From contig NZ_QEQK01000001.1 of NCBI RefSeq assembly GCF_003151135.1, positions 1 through 64,000 on the forward strand: a stretch of 64,000 bases of DNA, written 5' to 3'. This DNA is from Abyssibacter profundi. Its GTDB lineage: Bacteria; Pseudomonadota; Gammaproteobacteria; Nevskiales; OUC007. The translations under genes were made by a program, and so were the position numbers. Below, piece by piece: positions 8,206 through 17,804 of the stretch; position 1 is the first letter of the stretch, and every line of letters begins with the position of its first letter. The notes below the pieces were generated by a model. That model saw only the letters and a list, made by a program, of their open reading frames with translations. It did no database searches and had not been told where the DNA came from.

Positions 8206-8262
8206 TCGAACCTGCGAATCACGGGATCAAAACCCGATGCCTTACCGCTTGGCTACGCCCCA
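8206..8262 (-). pseudogene. tRNA-Gln remnant, 3' end missing
   Basis: Bases 8206-8262 reproduce the 5' 57 bases of tRNA-Gln (acceptor 5' strand, D-arm, anticodon arm and the start of the T-arm). The rest of the T-stem, the acceptor 3' strand and the CCA are replaced by the palindrome. It cannot fold into a chargeable tRNA. Its anticodon arm is intact, so a naive search could count two glutamine tRNAs. Confidence 0.88.
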
Positions 8263-8300
8263 AAAAACTCGTTGTCGCGAACCCACCGGTCCGCATCCTG
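8206..8300 (+). repeat. Direct repeat copy 2
   Basis: Second copy of the 94-base unit at 8015-8108. It contains the truncated tRNA-Gln and the same upstream flank. It sits between the palindrome at 8183-8205 and the 3' end of ispE. Confidence 0.92.
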
Positions 8301-8315
8301 TCGTGGCTTAAAGAC

Positions 8316-9182
8316 TCAGCCCGAGTCGGCCGCCATACAGCGCGACCCCGACCAAATCTGACTCACCCAGCCGCGCCAGCGCGCAGGCAGCCTGTCCAAC
8401 GCCGCGCCTGCAGCCGCGACATCGTCGAGGACGACAAACACCGCACTGCCGGTACCCGACATCCGCGGCGCTCCAAATTCTTCAAGCCATTCAAAGACCT
8501 GAACAACCTCCGGCGCCAACTCACGAACCACAGGCTCGCAGTTATTGACGCCGTTTTCGACAATCTCGGACACATGCCCGGACCGCGAAAGGGCCGACAT
8601 TTTGGTAAGCGGCTGATTCCTTGTCAATTTGGGATGCGTAAACACGGTAGCAGTGCTGATATGCACGGCCGGCACAACCACTAGAAATACCGCGTCATCC
8701 ACGGTCACCGGGGTCATCTGTTCGCCGATGCCTTCAACCCAGGCCGGGCTCGCATCCAGAAAGAATGGCACGTCGGCACCAAGCGACGTCGCCAACTGCA
8801 TCAGGGTTGGGTGGTCACAACCCGCCTCCCACAGCGCATTGAGGGCGACCAACACGGTCGCTGCGTTGCTGGAGCCGCCGCCCAGGCCGGCGCCGGCTGG
8901 AATGACCTTGTCGATACGTAGGTCCACTCCGAAGGGGTGCCCGCCCATGTGATGCGACAGGCTACGTGCCGCTTTCAAGGCGAGATCATCCTCAGCAGGC
9001 AGTTCCGGCAGGCCACCCAGGCGCTCGATGCGTTGGTCGTCCCGCGGGCGAATGTCGATGGTGTCGCACAGGGTGATGGGCACGAACACGCTTTGCAGCG
9101 CGTGATAGCCGTTGTCGTAGCGACCGTTGATGTGCAGGCAAAGATTCAGCTTGGCCGGCGAGACCCACCGCTGCTCAGTCAT
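8316..9182 (-). CDS. ispE: 4-(cytidine 5'-diphospho)-2-C-methyl-D-erythritol kinase
   Basis: Phosphorylates CDP-methylerythritol in the MEP pathway of isoprenoid synthesis. The 288-residue protein shows the GHMP-kinase features: SPAKLNLCLHI at the N-terminus, the ATP-binding glycine loop PAGAGLGGGSSNAATV near residues 93-108, and a C-terminal MSGTGSAVFVV motif. Its start codon overlaps the lolB stop by four bases (ATGA), indicating translational coupling in a lolB-ispE operon. tRNA-Gln and prs lie downstream. Confidence 0.96.
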   Translation of the reverse strand: MTEQRWVSPAKLNLCLHINGRYDNGYHALQSVFVPITLCDTIDIRPRDDQRIERLGGLPELPAEDDLALKAARSLSHHMGGHPFGVDLRIDKVIPAGAGLGGGSSNAATVLVALNALWEAGCDHPTLMQLATSLGADVPFFLDASPAWVEGIGEQMTPVTVDDAVFLVVVPAVHISTATVFTHPKLTRNQPLTKMSALSRSGHVSEIVENGVNNCEPVVRELAPEVVQVFEWLEEFGAPRMSGTGSAVFVVLDDVAAAGAALDRLPARWRGWVSQIWSGSRCMAADSG

Positions 9183-9802
9183 GCGGGCGCGGCCTGATCT
9201 AACTGCCAGCGATCGACAAGCAGACGCCAGCGTGTTTCACCGTTGTCGATCAGCAGCTTCTGAGGCAATGCCGGGCCGCTGACCGGTTGCGTGTACCGCT
9301 CGTAGGTCACCGTCCAGCCTGCCTGGTCCAGCGTCAGCAGACGGCCGTTGCCATCGAGCACCCATCGGGCCGGCTGACCGGGAATCGGCAAGCCGAGCGC
9401 CCAACGCTCCAGTCCCGCAAGCGGCAGTGTCCAGCCGTAGGCACGCTGCAGGTCGCCCTGCGCATCGGTGGTGACCCACGCGCCTTCCGCATTGCGAATC
9501 TCCACCTGGTCCGCACTGCCACTCAAACGCGTCGCCCCGGCCCCGAATGGCCCAGCCACATCGATCACAAACTGCTCACCCCGCTGCTGCCAGCGCACGC
9601 GCCCGGAAAAACCGAACAAACCGGTGGCCGCAATGCGACCGTTCAAGCTCCAGTGCGTGACCGTCTGCAACGCGGCACGGCGCGCCTGCCAGGCCGCCTC
9701 ATCCCCCGTCTGCGCCGGTCGAGGGCCGGTCCAGGTGGCACAGCCGACCAGGCTGACCAGCGCGAACGCCACGAGTCCCTGCAGTCTGCGCCGAGCTGTC
9801 AT
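9179..9802 (-). CDS. lolB: Outer-membrane lipoprotein receptor LolB
   Basis: Accepts lipoproteins from LolA and inserts them into the outer membrane. The preferred start at ATG 9802 gives a lipoprotein signal (RRRLQGLVAFALVSLVGC, lipobox LVGC, cysteine near residue 21) and a 207-residue protein, the usual length. A longer frame to 9886 would place the signal peptide internally. The LolB beta-barrel half-shell is recognisable from HWSLNGRIAATG, FSGRVRWQQRG, WVLDGNGRLLTLDQAGW and the late PQKLLIDNGETRWRLLVDRW segments. It lies just downstream of the TPR lipoprotein gene. Confidence 0.93.
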   Translation of the reverse strand: MTARRRLQGLVAFALVSLVGCATWTGPRPAQTGDEAAWQARRAALQTVTHWSLNGRIAATGLFGFSGRVRWQQRGEQFVIDVAGPFGAGATRLSGSADQVEIRNAEGAWVTTDAQGDLQRAYGWTLPLAGLERWALGLPIPGQPARWVLDGNGRLLTLDQAGWTVTYERYTQPVSGPALPQKLLIDNGETRWRLLVDRWQLDQAAPA

Positions 9803-9813
9803 CAACAAACCGT

Positions 9814-11538
9814 TCAGGGAACGAGTCGGGTCATGGTTTCCTGCAGGGTGCCGTGTTCCGGATGCTGAGACAAAGCGGTGCCCCAAACCTGTCGCGCCTC
9901 TTCACGCTCGCCCATCTGCCAGAGCACCTCGCCCAGATGCGCCGCGATCTCGGGGTCCTTGAGTCGGGCGTAGGCCCGCCGCAGCAGCTCGGCAGCCGCG
10001 TCCAGGTTGCCGAGTCGAAATTCCACCCAGCCCATGCTGTCGATCACGGCCGGGTCGTTCGGCCGCAGTGCCAGGGCCCGCGCGATATAGCCGCGTGCTT
10101 CTTCGTAACGCTGCGAATGATTGGTCAGGATGTAGCCCAGCGCGTTGAGCGCCCGGGCATCGTCGGCGTCCTGCTCCACCATGGCCCGAAGATCGGCAAT
10201 CGCGGCATCCACCTGCCCCAGTTGCTCATACGCCAGTGACCGGCCATAGAGCAGGTCAGGTTCTTCAGGAAACTCCGCCAGCCCCTGCTCATACAAGGCC
10301 AGCGCGGCTTCCGGCTGGTCGGACTGCAGCAGAATATCGGCCTCGACCAGCAGCAGCTGCAGCTGCATACCCGGGTTCATCCGGGACAGCCCCTGAAGGT
10401 ACGCACGGGCTTCATCAACATGCCCGCCCTCCGCCATGAGATAGGCGCGACGCGTCAACGCGTCGCTTTGATGCCGCCCACCGGCCACCCGGCGGTACCA
10501 ACCACGCGCTGCATCCAGATCGCCCCGGGCTTCGGAGATCCGCCCCAGGTAATAGGCGGCGTCGAATCGCTGCGCCGGCTGCTCGATGAGCGCCAGGAAG
10601 TGCTGCTCGGCCAGGTCGACGTTGCCCCGATCCAGTGCCAACAGGCCACGCGCATATCGCGCTTCGGGGTGATCCGCCTGTTCCGCCAACACCTGGTCGA
10701 GCTGGATTTCTGCCAGGTCCAACGCATTGGCCTCGAGCAATAACCGCGCAAGCGCAAACCGCGTGTCCGGCGCTTGCCCGTCGCGAACCAGCGGTTCGAC
10801 AACGGCAATGCCCTCGAGCACACGCTGCTGCTTGATCAGGACACCCGCCTCCAGCAGGACAGCCTCCGACCAGCCGGGGCGCAGTGCGCTGGCCTGCTGC
10901 GCGGATGCCCTGGCCAGGCTCCAGCGTTCGACATTCATGGCGACCAGTCCCAGCGCGTAATGCGCTTCGGCCGAGTCGGCATGCGCCTCGACCAAAGGCT
11001 GCATGATGGCCATGGCGGGTTCAGCGGCCACGTTGTCGCGCACCAGCGTGCCCGCGACGACCCGCAAGGCCTCGCCAACATCCGATTCGGGCTGCGCGGC
11101 CACGAAACTGCGGGCCATCTCCAGAGCCGTCGTATAGGCCCGTGCCCGAACCGCCACACGAAACGCCGCTTCCTGGGCCTGCACGTTGTCCGGATCGGAC
11201 TCCCGCCAAAGCTGCGAGGCCGTGACCGAGAGCGTCTTGTCATTACTGGCAAGCGCGTAGCGTGTCGCCTCGCGCGCAATGCTCGGCTGTTGGGCCAGCT
11301 TGGCCGCAGCCAGATACTCCGTTGCGGCCTGCGCCACATCACCGCGTTCAGCGGCGATCTGTCCGACCAACACGTGGTACATCGCCTGCGCTCGATCCGG
11401 CAGCGGCTCACTGGCCTGAACGCCGGTCCCGCCGGCCGCCTGAAACAGCGCGTCCAGGCGTTCGCCCGGCTCCGGCGCCGTGGCACAACCGGCCACCAGG
11501 ACCGCGGGGATGAAAGTGGCGAGCATTCGCTGGATCAA
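9814..11538 (-). CDS. Tetratricopeptide-repeat lipoprotein
   Basis: A long envelope-attached TPR protein of about 574 residues. A TTG start at 11538 is chosen because AAGGAG lies six bases upstream. It gives a lipoprotein signal ending in the lipobox VAGC. An ATG at 11526 sits too far from this ribosome binding site. At least ten degenerate TPR units fill the body (for example AEAHYALGLVAMN, PDLLYGRSLAYEQLGQ and a C-terminal PNDPAVIDSMGWVEFRLGN block). Similar genes precede lolB in many gammaproteobacteria, so a role in outer-membrane assembly is inferred from position only. It diverges from hemA. Confidence 0.88.
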   Translation of the reverse strand: MIQRMLATFIPAVLVAGCATAPEPGERLDALFQAAGGTGVQASEPLPDRAQAMYHVLVGQIAAERGDVAQAATEYLAAAKLAQQPSIAREATRYALASNDKTLSVTASQLWRESDPDNVQAQEAAFRVAVRARAYTTALEMARSFVAAQPESDVGEALRVVAGTLVRDNVAAEPAMAIMQPLVEAHADSAEAHYALGLVAMNVERWSLARASAQQASALRPGWSEAVLLEAGVLIKQQRVLEGIAVVEPLVRDGQAPDTRFALARLLLEANALDLAEIQLDQVLAEQADHPEARYARGLLALDRGNVDLAEQHFLALIEQPAQRFDAAYYLGRISEARGDLDAARGWYRRVAGGRHQSDALTRRAYLMAEGGHVDEARAYLQGLSRMNPGMQLQLLLVEADILLQSDQPEAALALYEQGLAEFPEEPDLLYGRSLAYEQLGQVDAAIADLRAMVEQDADDARALNALGYILTNHSQRYEEARGYIARALALRPNDPAVIDSMGWVEFRLGNLDAAAELLRRAYARLKDPEIAAHLGEVLWQMGEREEARQVWGTALSQHPEHGTLQETMTRLVP

Positions 11539-11639
11539 GTCTTGCTCCTTTGCGCGCTTGGACGGGTCACCAACGACCACCAGGCTGCGCGACCTGCCGC
11601 GCAGAGCCGCTCGAGTCGTCGCCCTGGAGAATGGCATCA

Positions 11640-11690
11640 AGCCTTGGGATCATACCCCAAGGCTGCTCCGAACCCGCCCCCTGAGGCGGG
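11640..11690. promoter_or_regulatory. Two hairpins in the hemA / TPR-gene divergent region
   Basis: AGCCTTGGG (11640-11648) and CCCAAGGCT (11656-11664) form a perfect 9-base stem. CCCGCC (11673-11678) and GGCGGG (11685-11690) form a second, shorter one. They lie in the roughly 240-base gap between the divergent hemA and TPR lipoprotein genes. Neither is followed by a T-run, so they are not terminators. They could act in the leader of either gene or be operator-like; their function is unknown. Confidence 0.45.
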
Positions 11691-11778
11691 GATGACAAAG
11701 CCCGTTGCAGCCAACCCTCGCTTGTACTGACCACAGGGCATCGCGGACAATTCCGGGCTTCCCCCAACCCACCTGCGA

Positions 11779-13035
11779 ATGCCCCTTCTCGTCCTCGGCC
11801 TGAATCACGACTCCGCTCCGCTGGCGTTGCGTGAGCGTGCGGCGTTCGCGCCCACCGAGCTATCCGAGGCGCTTGCCGACGCCAGACGGGTCGGCGGGCT
11901 GGCCGAGGTGGTGGTGTTGTCGACCTGCAACCGCACGGAGATCATCACCAGCGGCGCGCATACCGCTGACGCCCTCACGCGATGGCTGGCGGGACGCACT
12001 GCGCTGGATGCCGACACATTGCAGGCACACGGCTATCTGCTCGAGGACGAGGCCGCAGTCCGTCACGTGTTCCGGGTGGCGGCCGGACTGGATTCCATGG
12101 TGCTGGGCGAGCCCCAGATTCTTGGCCAGGTGAAACAGGCATTCGCGGATGCCGACGGCGCGGGCACGGTCGGCCCCACGCTGCGCCGGTTGTTCCAAAA
12201 GGCCAATGAAGCCGCCAAGCGCGCCCGCTCGGAAACAGACATTGGCCGCAATCCTGTGTCGTTCGCCTTTGCAGGTGTCCGGCTGGCCGAGCAGATTTTC
12301 GAGGATGTCACCGAACAGACCGCCCTGCTCATCGGTGCGGGCGAAATGATCGAATTGTTCGCGGCCCATCTAAAGGCTCGCGGCCTGCGGCGGCTGCTGT
12401 TCTGCAACCGCACGGCTGCCCGCGCCGAGGCTCTCGCGCATCGCCATGCCGGCGCTTCGCTGCCCTTTTCAGAACTCGATGCCTACCTGCCCGATGCCGA
12501 TCTGCTGATCAGCTGCACCGGCTCGCCGACGCCGATCGTCAGCCGCGAGGCCATGAAACAGGCCGTCAAGCGACGGCGACGGCGACCGGTCTGCGCGCTA
12601 GATATCGCGGTGCCGCGAGATATCGACCCCGCAGCGGGCACATTGGACGATGTCTACCTCTACGCGGTAGACGATTTACAAGCCATCATCGACCGCAACC
12701 AGCAGGCGCGGCGGGATGCTGCGGCGCAGGCCGAAGATCTGGTGCAGCGGCATGTCGATCAATTCATGCACTGGTTGCAAACCCGCGAGGCCGGCGCAGT
12801 CGTGGGACAATTGCGGCAACAGATGACGCAGGTCGGTGATGAAGTCGCGGCCAGCGCAATCGCACAACTCCAGCGCGGCGACGACCCTGCGGTGGTCCTC
12901 CCGCGTCTGGTGCGCAGCCTTGGCCAGCGCTGGTTGCACGCACCCAGCACGGCCATTCGCCAGGCGCCGCCCGAGGATCAACCCGCCCTGCAGGCTGCGG
13001 TCAAACGCCTGTTCGATCTGGACGACAACGCATGA
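11779..13035 (+). CDS. hemA: Glutamyl-tRNA reductase
   Basis: First step of the C5 route to tetrapyrroles: reduces glutamyl-tRNA to glutamate-1-semialdehyde with NADPH. 418 residues. The catalytic cysteine is Cys50 in LSTCNRTE. Other landmarks are the [17 protein letters not shown] block, the NADPH-binding [13 protein letters not shown] segment and the C-terminal dimerisation helices. It overlaps prfA by four bases, forming the hemA-prfA-prmC operon common in gammaproteobacteria. The organism therefore makes heme from tRNA-bound glutamate. Confidence 0.97.
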   Translation: MPLLVLGLNHDSAPLALRERAAFAPTELSEALADARRVGGLAEVVVLSTCNRTEIITSGAHTADALTRWLAGRTALDADTLQAHGYLLEDEAAVRHVFRVAAGLDSMVLGEPQILGQVKQAFADADGAGTVGPTLRRLFQKANEAAKRARSETDIGRNPVSFAFAGVRLAEQIFEDVTEQTALLIGAGEMIELFAAHLKARGLRRLLFCNRTAARAEALAHRHAGASLPFSELDAYLPDADLLISCTGSPTPIVSREAMKQAVKRRRRRPVCALDIAVPRDIDPAAGTLDDVYLYAVDDLQAIIDRNQQARRDAAAQAEDLVQRHVDQFMHWLQTREAGAVVGQLRQQMTQVGDEVAASAIAQLQRGDDPAVVLPRLVRSLGQRWLHAPSTAIRQAPPEDQPALQAAVKRLFDLDDNA

Positions 13036-14120
13036 ACCCGAAGCTAGAACGGAGACTGGAACAGCTCGTCGAGCGTCATGAGGACCTGAGCCACGAGCTA
13101 AGCGACCCGGACGTTATCGGCGATCAGGACAAGTTCCGCCGGCTCTCCCAGGAGTACTCGCACCTGGGGCCGCTGACCGAAGCCTTCGCGGGTTGGCGTG
13201 CCACGGCCGAGGAACTGGATGAAGTCCGGGCCATGCAAGGCGACGACGACCCCGAAGTCCGCGCCATGGCCGAGGATGAACTGGAGGCGGTCACCACGCG
13301 CCGCGCGGAACTCGAGCGCGTCTTGTATGGCTTTCTGGTACCGCGCGATCCCCATGACGAGGCCAATCTGTTCCTTGAAATCCGTGCCGGCACCGGGGGC
13401 GACGAGGCAGCGATTTTTGCGGGCGATCTGCTGCGCATGTACCAGAAATATGCAGAAACCCGCGGCTGGCGCGTTGAGCCGCTATCCGAAAGCCCGGGCG
13501 AGCACGGGGGCTACAAGGAAGTGATCAGTCGCGTAGTCGGCACCGGCGCCTATTCACGACTGAAGTTCGAGTCGGGGGCCCATCGCGTCCAGCGCGTGCC
13601 GGAAACCGAATCCCAGGGACGCATTCACACCTCGGCCTGCACGGTCGCGGTGCTGCCGGAGCTAGATGCCGTCGAGGCAGCGGACATCAACCCCGCGGAG
13701 CTGCGCATCGACACCTTCCGCGCCAGCGGTGCAGGCGGTCAGCACGTTAATAAGACCGACTCGGCCATTCGCATCACCCATTTGCCTAGCGGCATCGTGG
13801 TCGAGTGCCAAGACGAGCGCTCGCAGCACAAGAACCGCGCCAAGGCGATGGCGCTGTTGCAATCCCGCCTATTGGAAATCGAGCAGACCCGTCAGGCCTC
13901 GGAGCAGGCCGCCTCGCGCAAATCGCAGGTGGGCAGCGGGGACCGCTCCGAGCGCATCCGCACCTATAATTTTCCCCAGGGCCGCGTCACCGACCATCGC
14001 ATCAACCTCACGCTCTACAAGCTCGCGGAGATCATGGAAGGCGCGATTGACCAGGTCATCGACCCGCTGTTGGCCGAGTACCAGGCCGAGCAACTCGCGG
14101 CGATTAGCGACGACGCATGA
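13032..14120 (+). CDS. prfA: Peptide chain release factor 1
   Basis: Recognises UAA and UAG stop codons and triggers peptide release. 362 residues. The GGQ loop ([14 protein letters not shown]) is present, and the codon-reading tripeptide is PET in the [10 protein letters not shown] context. The [14 protein letters not shown] block that follows is typical of RF1 rather than RF2. It overlaps hemA by four bases at its start and prmC by four at its end. Coupling to prmC makes sense because PrmC methylates the GGQ glutamine. Confidence 0.97.
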   Translation: MNPKLERRLEQLVERHEDLSHELSDPDVIGDQDKFRRLSQEYSHLGPLTEAFAGWRATAEELDEVRAMQGDDDPEVRAMAEDELEAVTTRRAELERVLYGFLVPRDPHDEANLFLEIRAGTGGDEAAIFAGDLLRMYQKYAETRGWRVEPLSESPGEHGGYKEVISRVVGTGAYSRLKFESGAHRVQRVPETESQGRIHTSACTVAVLPELDAVEAADINPAELRIDTFRASGAGGQHVNKTDSAIRITHLPSGIVVECQDERSQHKNRAKAMALLQSRLLEIEQTRQASEQAASRKSQVGSGDRSERIRTYNFPQGRVTDHRINLTLYKLAEIMEGAIDQVIDPLLAEYQAEQLAAISDDA

Positions 14121-14941
14121 GCAGCTACGGCGATTTGCTGCGCTGGGGCGAGCAGCGACTGGATCACAGCCAGCGCGCCGGTTTCCTCCTGGAAGATGCC
14201 GCGGCCCGCTCGCTGGTCTGGCTGCGCGCCCACGCCAAGGATGCGGCGCCAGCCGATATCGAACAGCGCTATCGCGACTGGGTTGAGCGCGTGGCCGGCG
14301 GCGAGCCCGATGCCTATGTCAGTGGCGTCACCCACTTCTGGAAGCTACGCCTGCGCGTGACGCCAGACGTGCTCATCCCGCGACCCGATACCGAAACCCT
14401 GGTCGAATCTGCCTTGGAGATGGGCGGCGAGCGCCCACAGCGCGTGGCTGACCTGGGCACGGGTAGCGGCGCCGTGGCCCTGTCGCTGGCCTTGGAGCGA
14501 CCCACCTGGCAAATCATTGGCACCGACCGGTCCGCGGCCGCATTGGATGTTGCGCGCCGGAATGCGTTGGACTGCGCCTTCAGCGGCGTACGCTGGCGTC
14601 AGGGCAACTGGTACGACGCCTTTGCCACCGATGAGCGTTTCGACGGCCTAGTGAGCAACCCGCCATACGTCGCCAGCGACGATCCCGCGCTGGCACCCGC
14701 CGTTCGCCAGTACGAACCCGCCTCGGCGGTCATTGCCGACGACAACGGCCTGGCGGATCTGTCCGTCTTGATCGGTCAGGCGCCGGATCACCTGCATCCC
14801 CGGGGCTGGCTTGCTGTCGAGCATGGTTATGCCCAGGCCGAGGCCGTCGCCGCCCTGTTTGCCCGGGCCGGCTTTACCGACATCCAGTGCCGCAAGGACC
14901 TGGCAGGTCATCCACGCGTCACCTGCGGCCGACTGCGGTGA
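14117..14941 (+). CDS. prmC: Release-factor glutamine N5-methyltransferase PrmC
   Basis: Methylates the GGQ glutamine of RF1 and RF2 using S-adenosylmethionine. 274 residues. The N-terminal helical domain is followed by the [20 protein letters not shown] linker, the AdoMet loop [15 protein letters not shown] and the catalytic NPPY motif (VSNPPYVAS) near residue 180. It overlaps prfA upstream, and its stop codon overlaps the GTG start of the ThiF-like gene (GTGA), so at least five genes from hemA onward are likely one transcript. Confidence 0.96.
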   Translation: MSSYGDLLRWGEQRLDHSQRAGFLLEDAAARSLVWLRAHAKDAAPADIEQRYRDWVERVAGGEPDAYVSGVTHFWKLRLRVTPDVLIPRPDTETLVESALEMGGERPQRVADLGTGSGAVALSLALERPTWQIIGTDRSAAALDVARRNALDCAFSGVRWRQGNWYDAFATDERFDGLVSNPPYVASDDPALAPAVRQYEPASAVIADDNGLADLSVLIGQAPDHLHPRGWLAVEHGYAQAEAVAALFARAGFTDIQCRKDLAGHPRVTCGRLR

Positions 14942-15669
14942 GCGCCGACGCGCGCTATGCGCGGCAGGTAGTCATGCCCGCCATTGGCGAAGCGGGGCAG
15001 GCCCTGATCGCCGACAGCCGCGTGGTCGTGATCGGACTGGGCGGACTCGGAACCCCCGCCGCCACCTATCTCGCCGGGGCGGGCGTCGGTGAGTTGCGTC
15101 TGGTCGACCATGATCGGGTCAGTCTGAGCAACCTGCATCGCCAGTATCTCTATCGGGAATCCGACCTGGGCCAGCCCAAGGTCGAGGTCGCCGCGCAACA
15201 GCTTCGCGCCTATAACCCCGACATTCTCATCACCACCCAGACGCGGCGTCTGACCGATGCCCTGTTCGCCGAACTCGTTCCGGACGCCCAGGTCGTCCTG
15301 GACTGCACCGACAACTTCCCCACGCGGTTCGCCATCAATGCAGCCTGTGCGCAGTACCGCAAACCGTTGGTCATGGGTGCCGGCATCGGCGCGACGGGTC
15401 AGCTAGGCGTGTTTCGCCATGATCGCCCATCTGCGGGTTGTTACCGATGCCTGTTCGATACGTCTGGCGATGCGGCCGAAGCCTGCGAAGACGCAGGAGT
15501 GTTTGGCCCGCTGGTCGGGATGATCGGTGCCTGGCAGGCCTTCGAAGCCCTGCGACTTCTCATTGGGGACGCGCCGACCGAAAGCCACTGGCTGCATTTT
15601 TCACCGGAAACCCGGACAATCCGCGGACACCAGATTCCGCAAGACCCCGCCTGCCCCTGCCATGTCTGA
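14938..15669 (+). CDS. ThiF/MoeB/HesA-family adenylyltransferase (E1-like)
   Basis: Adenylates the C-terminal glycine of a small ubiquitin-like sulfur-carrier protein (ThiS or MoaD type), the first step in sulfur transfer for thiamine or molybdopterin. 243 residues from GTG 14938. Visible are the RYARQVVMP start, the nucleotide loop VVIGLGGLGTPAATYLAGAG, the DLGQPKVEVAAQQL helix, the DCTDNFPTRFAIN motif and zinc-ligand cysteine pairs (GCYRC and the terminal CPCHV). It is shorter than full MoeB-rhodanese fusions. The specific partner cannot be assigned, and no thiS or moaD lies in the window. The neighbour is a JAMM-fold protein, a common pairing. Confidence 0.9.
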   Translation: MSADARYARQVVMPAIGEAGQALIADSRVVVIGLGGLGTPAATYLAGAGVGELRLVDHDRVSLSNLHRQYLYRESDLGQPKVEVAAQQLRAYNPDILITTQTRRLTDALFAELVPDAQVVLDCTDNFPTRFAINAACAQYRKPLVMGAGIGATGQLGVFRHDRPSAGCYRCLFDTSGDAAEACEDAGVFGPLVGMIGAWQAFEALRLLIGDAPTESHWLHFSPETRTIRGHQIPQDPACPCHV

Positions 15670-16078
15670 ACCAACTTCAGCGCACGACGTGCTCGTGCTG
15701 CCGCGAACAACCGCAATCGAGCTCATGCACGCCGCCCAACTTTCGCCCGACCGCTCCATTGCCGGCGTCCTGGGTCTGCGCGATGGTCTCGCCGAGGGTC
15801 TGACCCCGGGGCAGGCTGACAGCGCCGAGTCGCTGGCCCATGCCTGCGATCAAGCCGAACAGGCCGGTGGCGTGTTCGCGCTTTACTACTCGCAGCCTGC
15901 GGCTGCCGCCGAGCCCCATGACCTGCCCCAGGCGCTGCGCGAGGCCGCCACCAACCGGCCACTGCTCATCGTTTCGCTGAATACCAAGGGTGTGCTGGAA
16001 ACCCGCGCCTGGCGCTGGTGTGAGGGCCAGTACATCGAACAAACCCTGACGGCCATCGAGCCCCCGACTGCAGCCTAA
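15662..16078 (+). CDS. JAB/MPN (JAMM-fold) protein lacking the metal-binding motif
   Basis: The 138-residue sequence follows the layout of the short Mov34/MPN proteins encoded beside ThiF homologues, which trim sulfur-carrier proteins as zinc proteases. The start LPRTTAIELMHAAQ and the late LLIVSLNTKGVLETRAW strand are well conserved. However, the zinc ligands are gone: where active members have the EVCG glutamate this one has RSIAG, and where they have the HSHP motif it has YYSQP. The serine/aspartate of the motif is also not preserved. It should be catalytically inactive, perhaps a binding or scaffold subunit. It overlaps the ThiF-like gene by eight bases and precedes proS. Confidence 0.68.
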   Translation: MSEPTSAHDVLVLPRTTAIELMHAAQLSPDRSIAGVLGLRDGLAEGLTPGQADSAESLAHACDQAEQAGGVFALYYSQPAAAAEPHDLPQALREAATNRPLLIVSLNTKGVLETRAWRWCEGQYIEQTLTAIEPPTAA

Positions 16079-16082
16079 GCCC

Positions 16083-17804
16083 ATGCGACTGTCCCAGTTT
16101 CCGATCACCACGACCAAAGAAACCCCGGCTGACGCTGAAATCGTCAGCCATCAGCTCATGCTGCGCGCCGGCCTGATCCGCCGCCTGTCCTCGGGCCTGT
16201 TCTCCTGGATGCCGCTGGGCCTGCGGGTGCTGCAACGTGTCGAGGCCATCGTGCGCGAGGAAATGACGCGTGCAGGTGCCGTCGAGCTGCTGATGCCCAG
16301 CATCCAGCCGGCCGAGCTGTGGGAGGAGTCCGGTCGCTGGACCAAGATGGGCCCGCAAATGCTCAAGATGCGCGACCGCCACGATCGCGACTTCTGCTAC
16401 GGCCCGACGCATGAAGAGGTGATCTGCCACCACGTGCGCCAGGACGTGAAGTCCTACAAGCAATTGCCCGTCAATTATTTCCAGATTCAGACCAAGTTCC
16501 GCGACGAGATCCGGCCGCGCTTTGGCGTGATGCGTTCGCGGGAATTCCTGATGAAGGATGCCTACTCCTTCCACATCGACGCGCCTTCACTCGAAGACAC
16601 CTACCAAGCCATGCGCGCCGCTTACACGCGCATCTTCGAACGCATCGGGGTGGATTTCCGCATTGTCCAGGCCGATTCCGGCGACATTGGCGGCTCGCGC
16701 AGCGAGGAGTTCCATGTACTGGCCGCCTCCGGCGAAGATGCGCTGGCCGTTGCCCGTGATGGCCAGTTCGCGGCCAATGTCGAGGCGGCAGCCACGCTGC
16801 CAGCCCCGGGTCCGCGCCCGGCGCCCTCTGCCGAGATGCAGCAGGTCGAAACGCCTCATTGCAAGACCATCGATCAGGTCTCGAGTCATCTGGACATCGC
16901 GCCACAGCAATGCCTCAAGACACTGCTGGTCATGGGGTGCAACGACAAACCACTGGCCCTCGTCGTGCGTGGCGATCACGAAATCAACGACGTCAAGGCG
17001 GCCAACCACCCGCTGGTTCGCGATCCGTTTACGCTGGTCGACGAAGCCGCGGCACGCGCCTGTGCAGGTGCCGGCTTCGGTTCGCTGGGCCCGGTGGGCC
17101 TGGACATGCCCGTCATTGTCGACCATGCCGCGGCCGCGCTGAGCGACTTTGCCTGCGGCGCCAACGCCGACGGCATGCACCTGATCAACGTGAATTGGGG
17201 CCGGGATCTACCGGAACCCCAGGTCGCCGATTTGCGCACCATCCGCGATGGCGACCCCAGCCCCACGGGCGAGGGCCCGGTGCAAATCGTGCGCGGGATC
17301 GAGGTCGGCCACATCTTCCAGCTTGGCCGCAAGTACACCGAATCCATGAACGTGACGGTGCTGGATGCCGATGGCCGCGAAGTGCATCCCGAAATGGGCT
17401 GCTACGGCATTGGCGTCACCCGCGTCGTGGCCGCCTGCATCGAACAATGCGCCGATGACAAAGGCATCGTCTGGCCCGAGTCCATCGCACCGTTCTCGGT
17501 TGTGGTCGCGCCGATTAACGCCAAGAAAAGCGAGCGCGCCGCCCAGGCGGCCCGCGAGCTCTACGACGCCCTGCTCGATCAAGGCATCAATGCCGCACTG
17601 GATGATCGCAACCTGCGCCCCGGCGTGATGTTTGCCGACCTGGAGCTCATCGGCATTCCGCATCGCATCGTCGTCGGTGACCGCACCCTGGATCGTGGCG
17701 CACTGGAGTACAAGGCCCGTGATGCCGACGCAGCCATCGACATTCCCAACACGCTGGACGCGGTGCTGGCGGCGCTCCGTGGAGACCTCCCCGATCCCGC
17801 CTAG
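16083..17804 (+). CDS. proS: Prolyl-tRNA synthetase
   Basis: Charges tRNA-Pro. 573 residues, the standard bacterial (type 1) form with a YbaK-like editing domain inserted between class II motifs 2 and 3 (about residues 225-385). Class II motif 1 surrounds AGLIRRLSSGLFSWMPLGLRV. Motif 2 is near TKFRDEIRPRFGVMRSREF, and motif 3 near MGCYGIGVTRVVAACIE. A C-terminal anticodon-binding domain follows. It starts five bases after the JAMM-like gene, and its 3' end overlaps the start chosen for the transglycosylase by 26 bases. Confidence 0.97.
   Translation: MRLSQFPITTTKETPADAEIVSHQLMLRAGLIRRLSSGLFSWMPLGLRVLQRVEAIVREEMTRAGAVELLMPSIQPAELWEESGRWTKMGPQMLKMRDRHDRDFCYGPTHEEVICHHVRQDVKSYKQLPVNYFQIQTKFRDEIRPRFGVMRSREFLMKDAYSFHIDAPSLEDTYQAMRAAYTRIFERIGVDFRIVQADSGDIGGSRSEEFHVLAASGEDALAVARDGQFAANVEAAATLPAPGPRPAPSAEMQQVETPHCKTIDQVSSHLDIAPQQCLKTLLVMGCNDKPLALVVRGDHEINDVKAANHPLVRDPFTLVDEAAARACAGAGFGSLGPVGLDMPVIVDHAAAALSDFACGANADGMHLINVNWGRDLPEPQVADLRTIRDGDPSPTGEGPVQIVRGIEVGHIFQLGRKYTESMNVTVLDADGREVHPEMGCYGIGVTRVVAACIEQCADDKGIVWPESIAPFSVVVAPINAKKSERAAQAARELYDALLDQGINAALDDRNLRPGVMFADLELIGIPHRIVVGDRTLDRGALEYKARDADAAIDIPNTLDAVLAALRGDLPDPA

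Noticed and set aside
8206-8262. Second functional tRNA-Gln
   Set aside because: The T-stem 3' side, acceptor 3' strand and CCA are missing, so it cannot be charged.
10774-11730. 318-residue plus-strand open frame antisense to the TPR lipoprotein gene
   Set aside because: It is opposite a well-supported TPR gene and its composition (Arg, Gln, His, Leu rich) is typical of a high-GC shadow frame.
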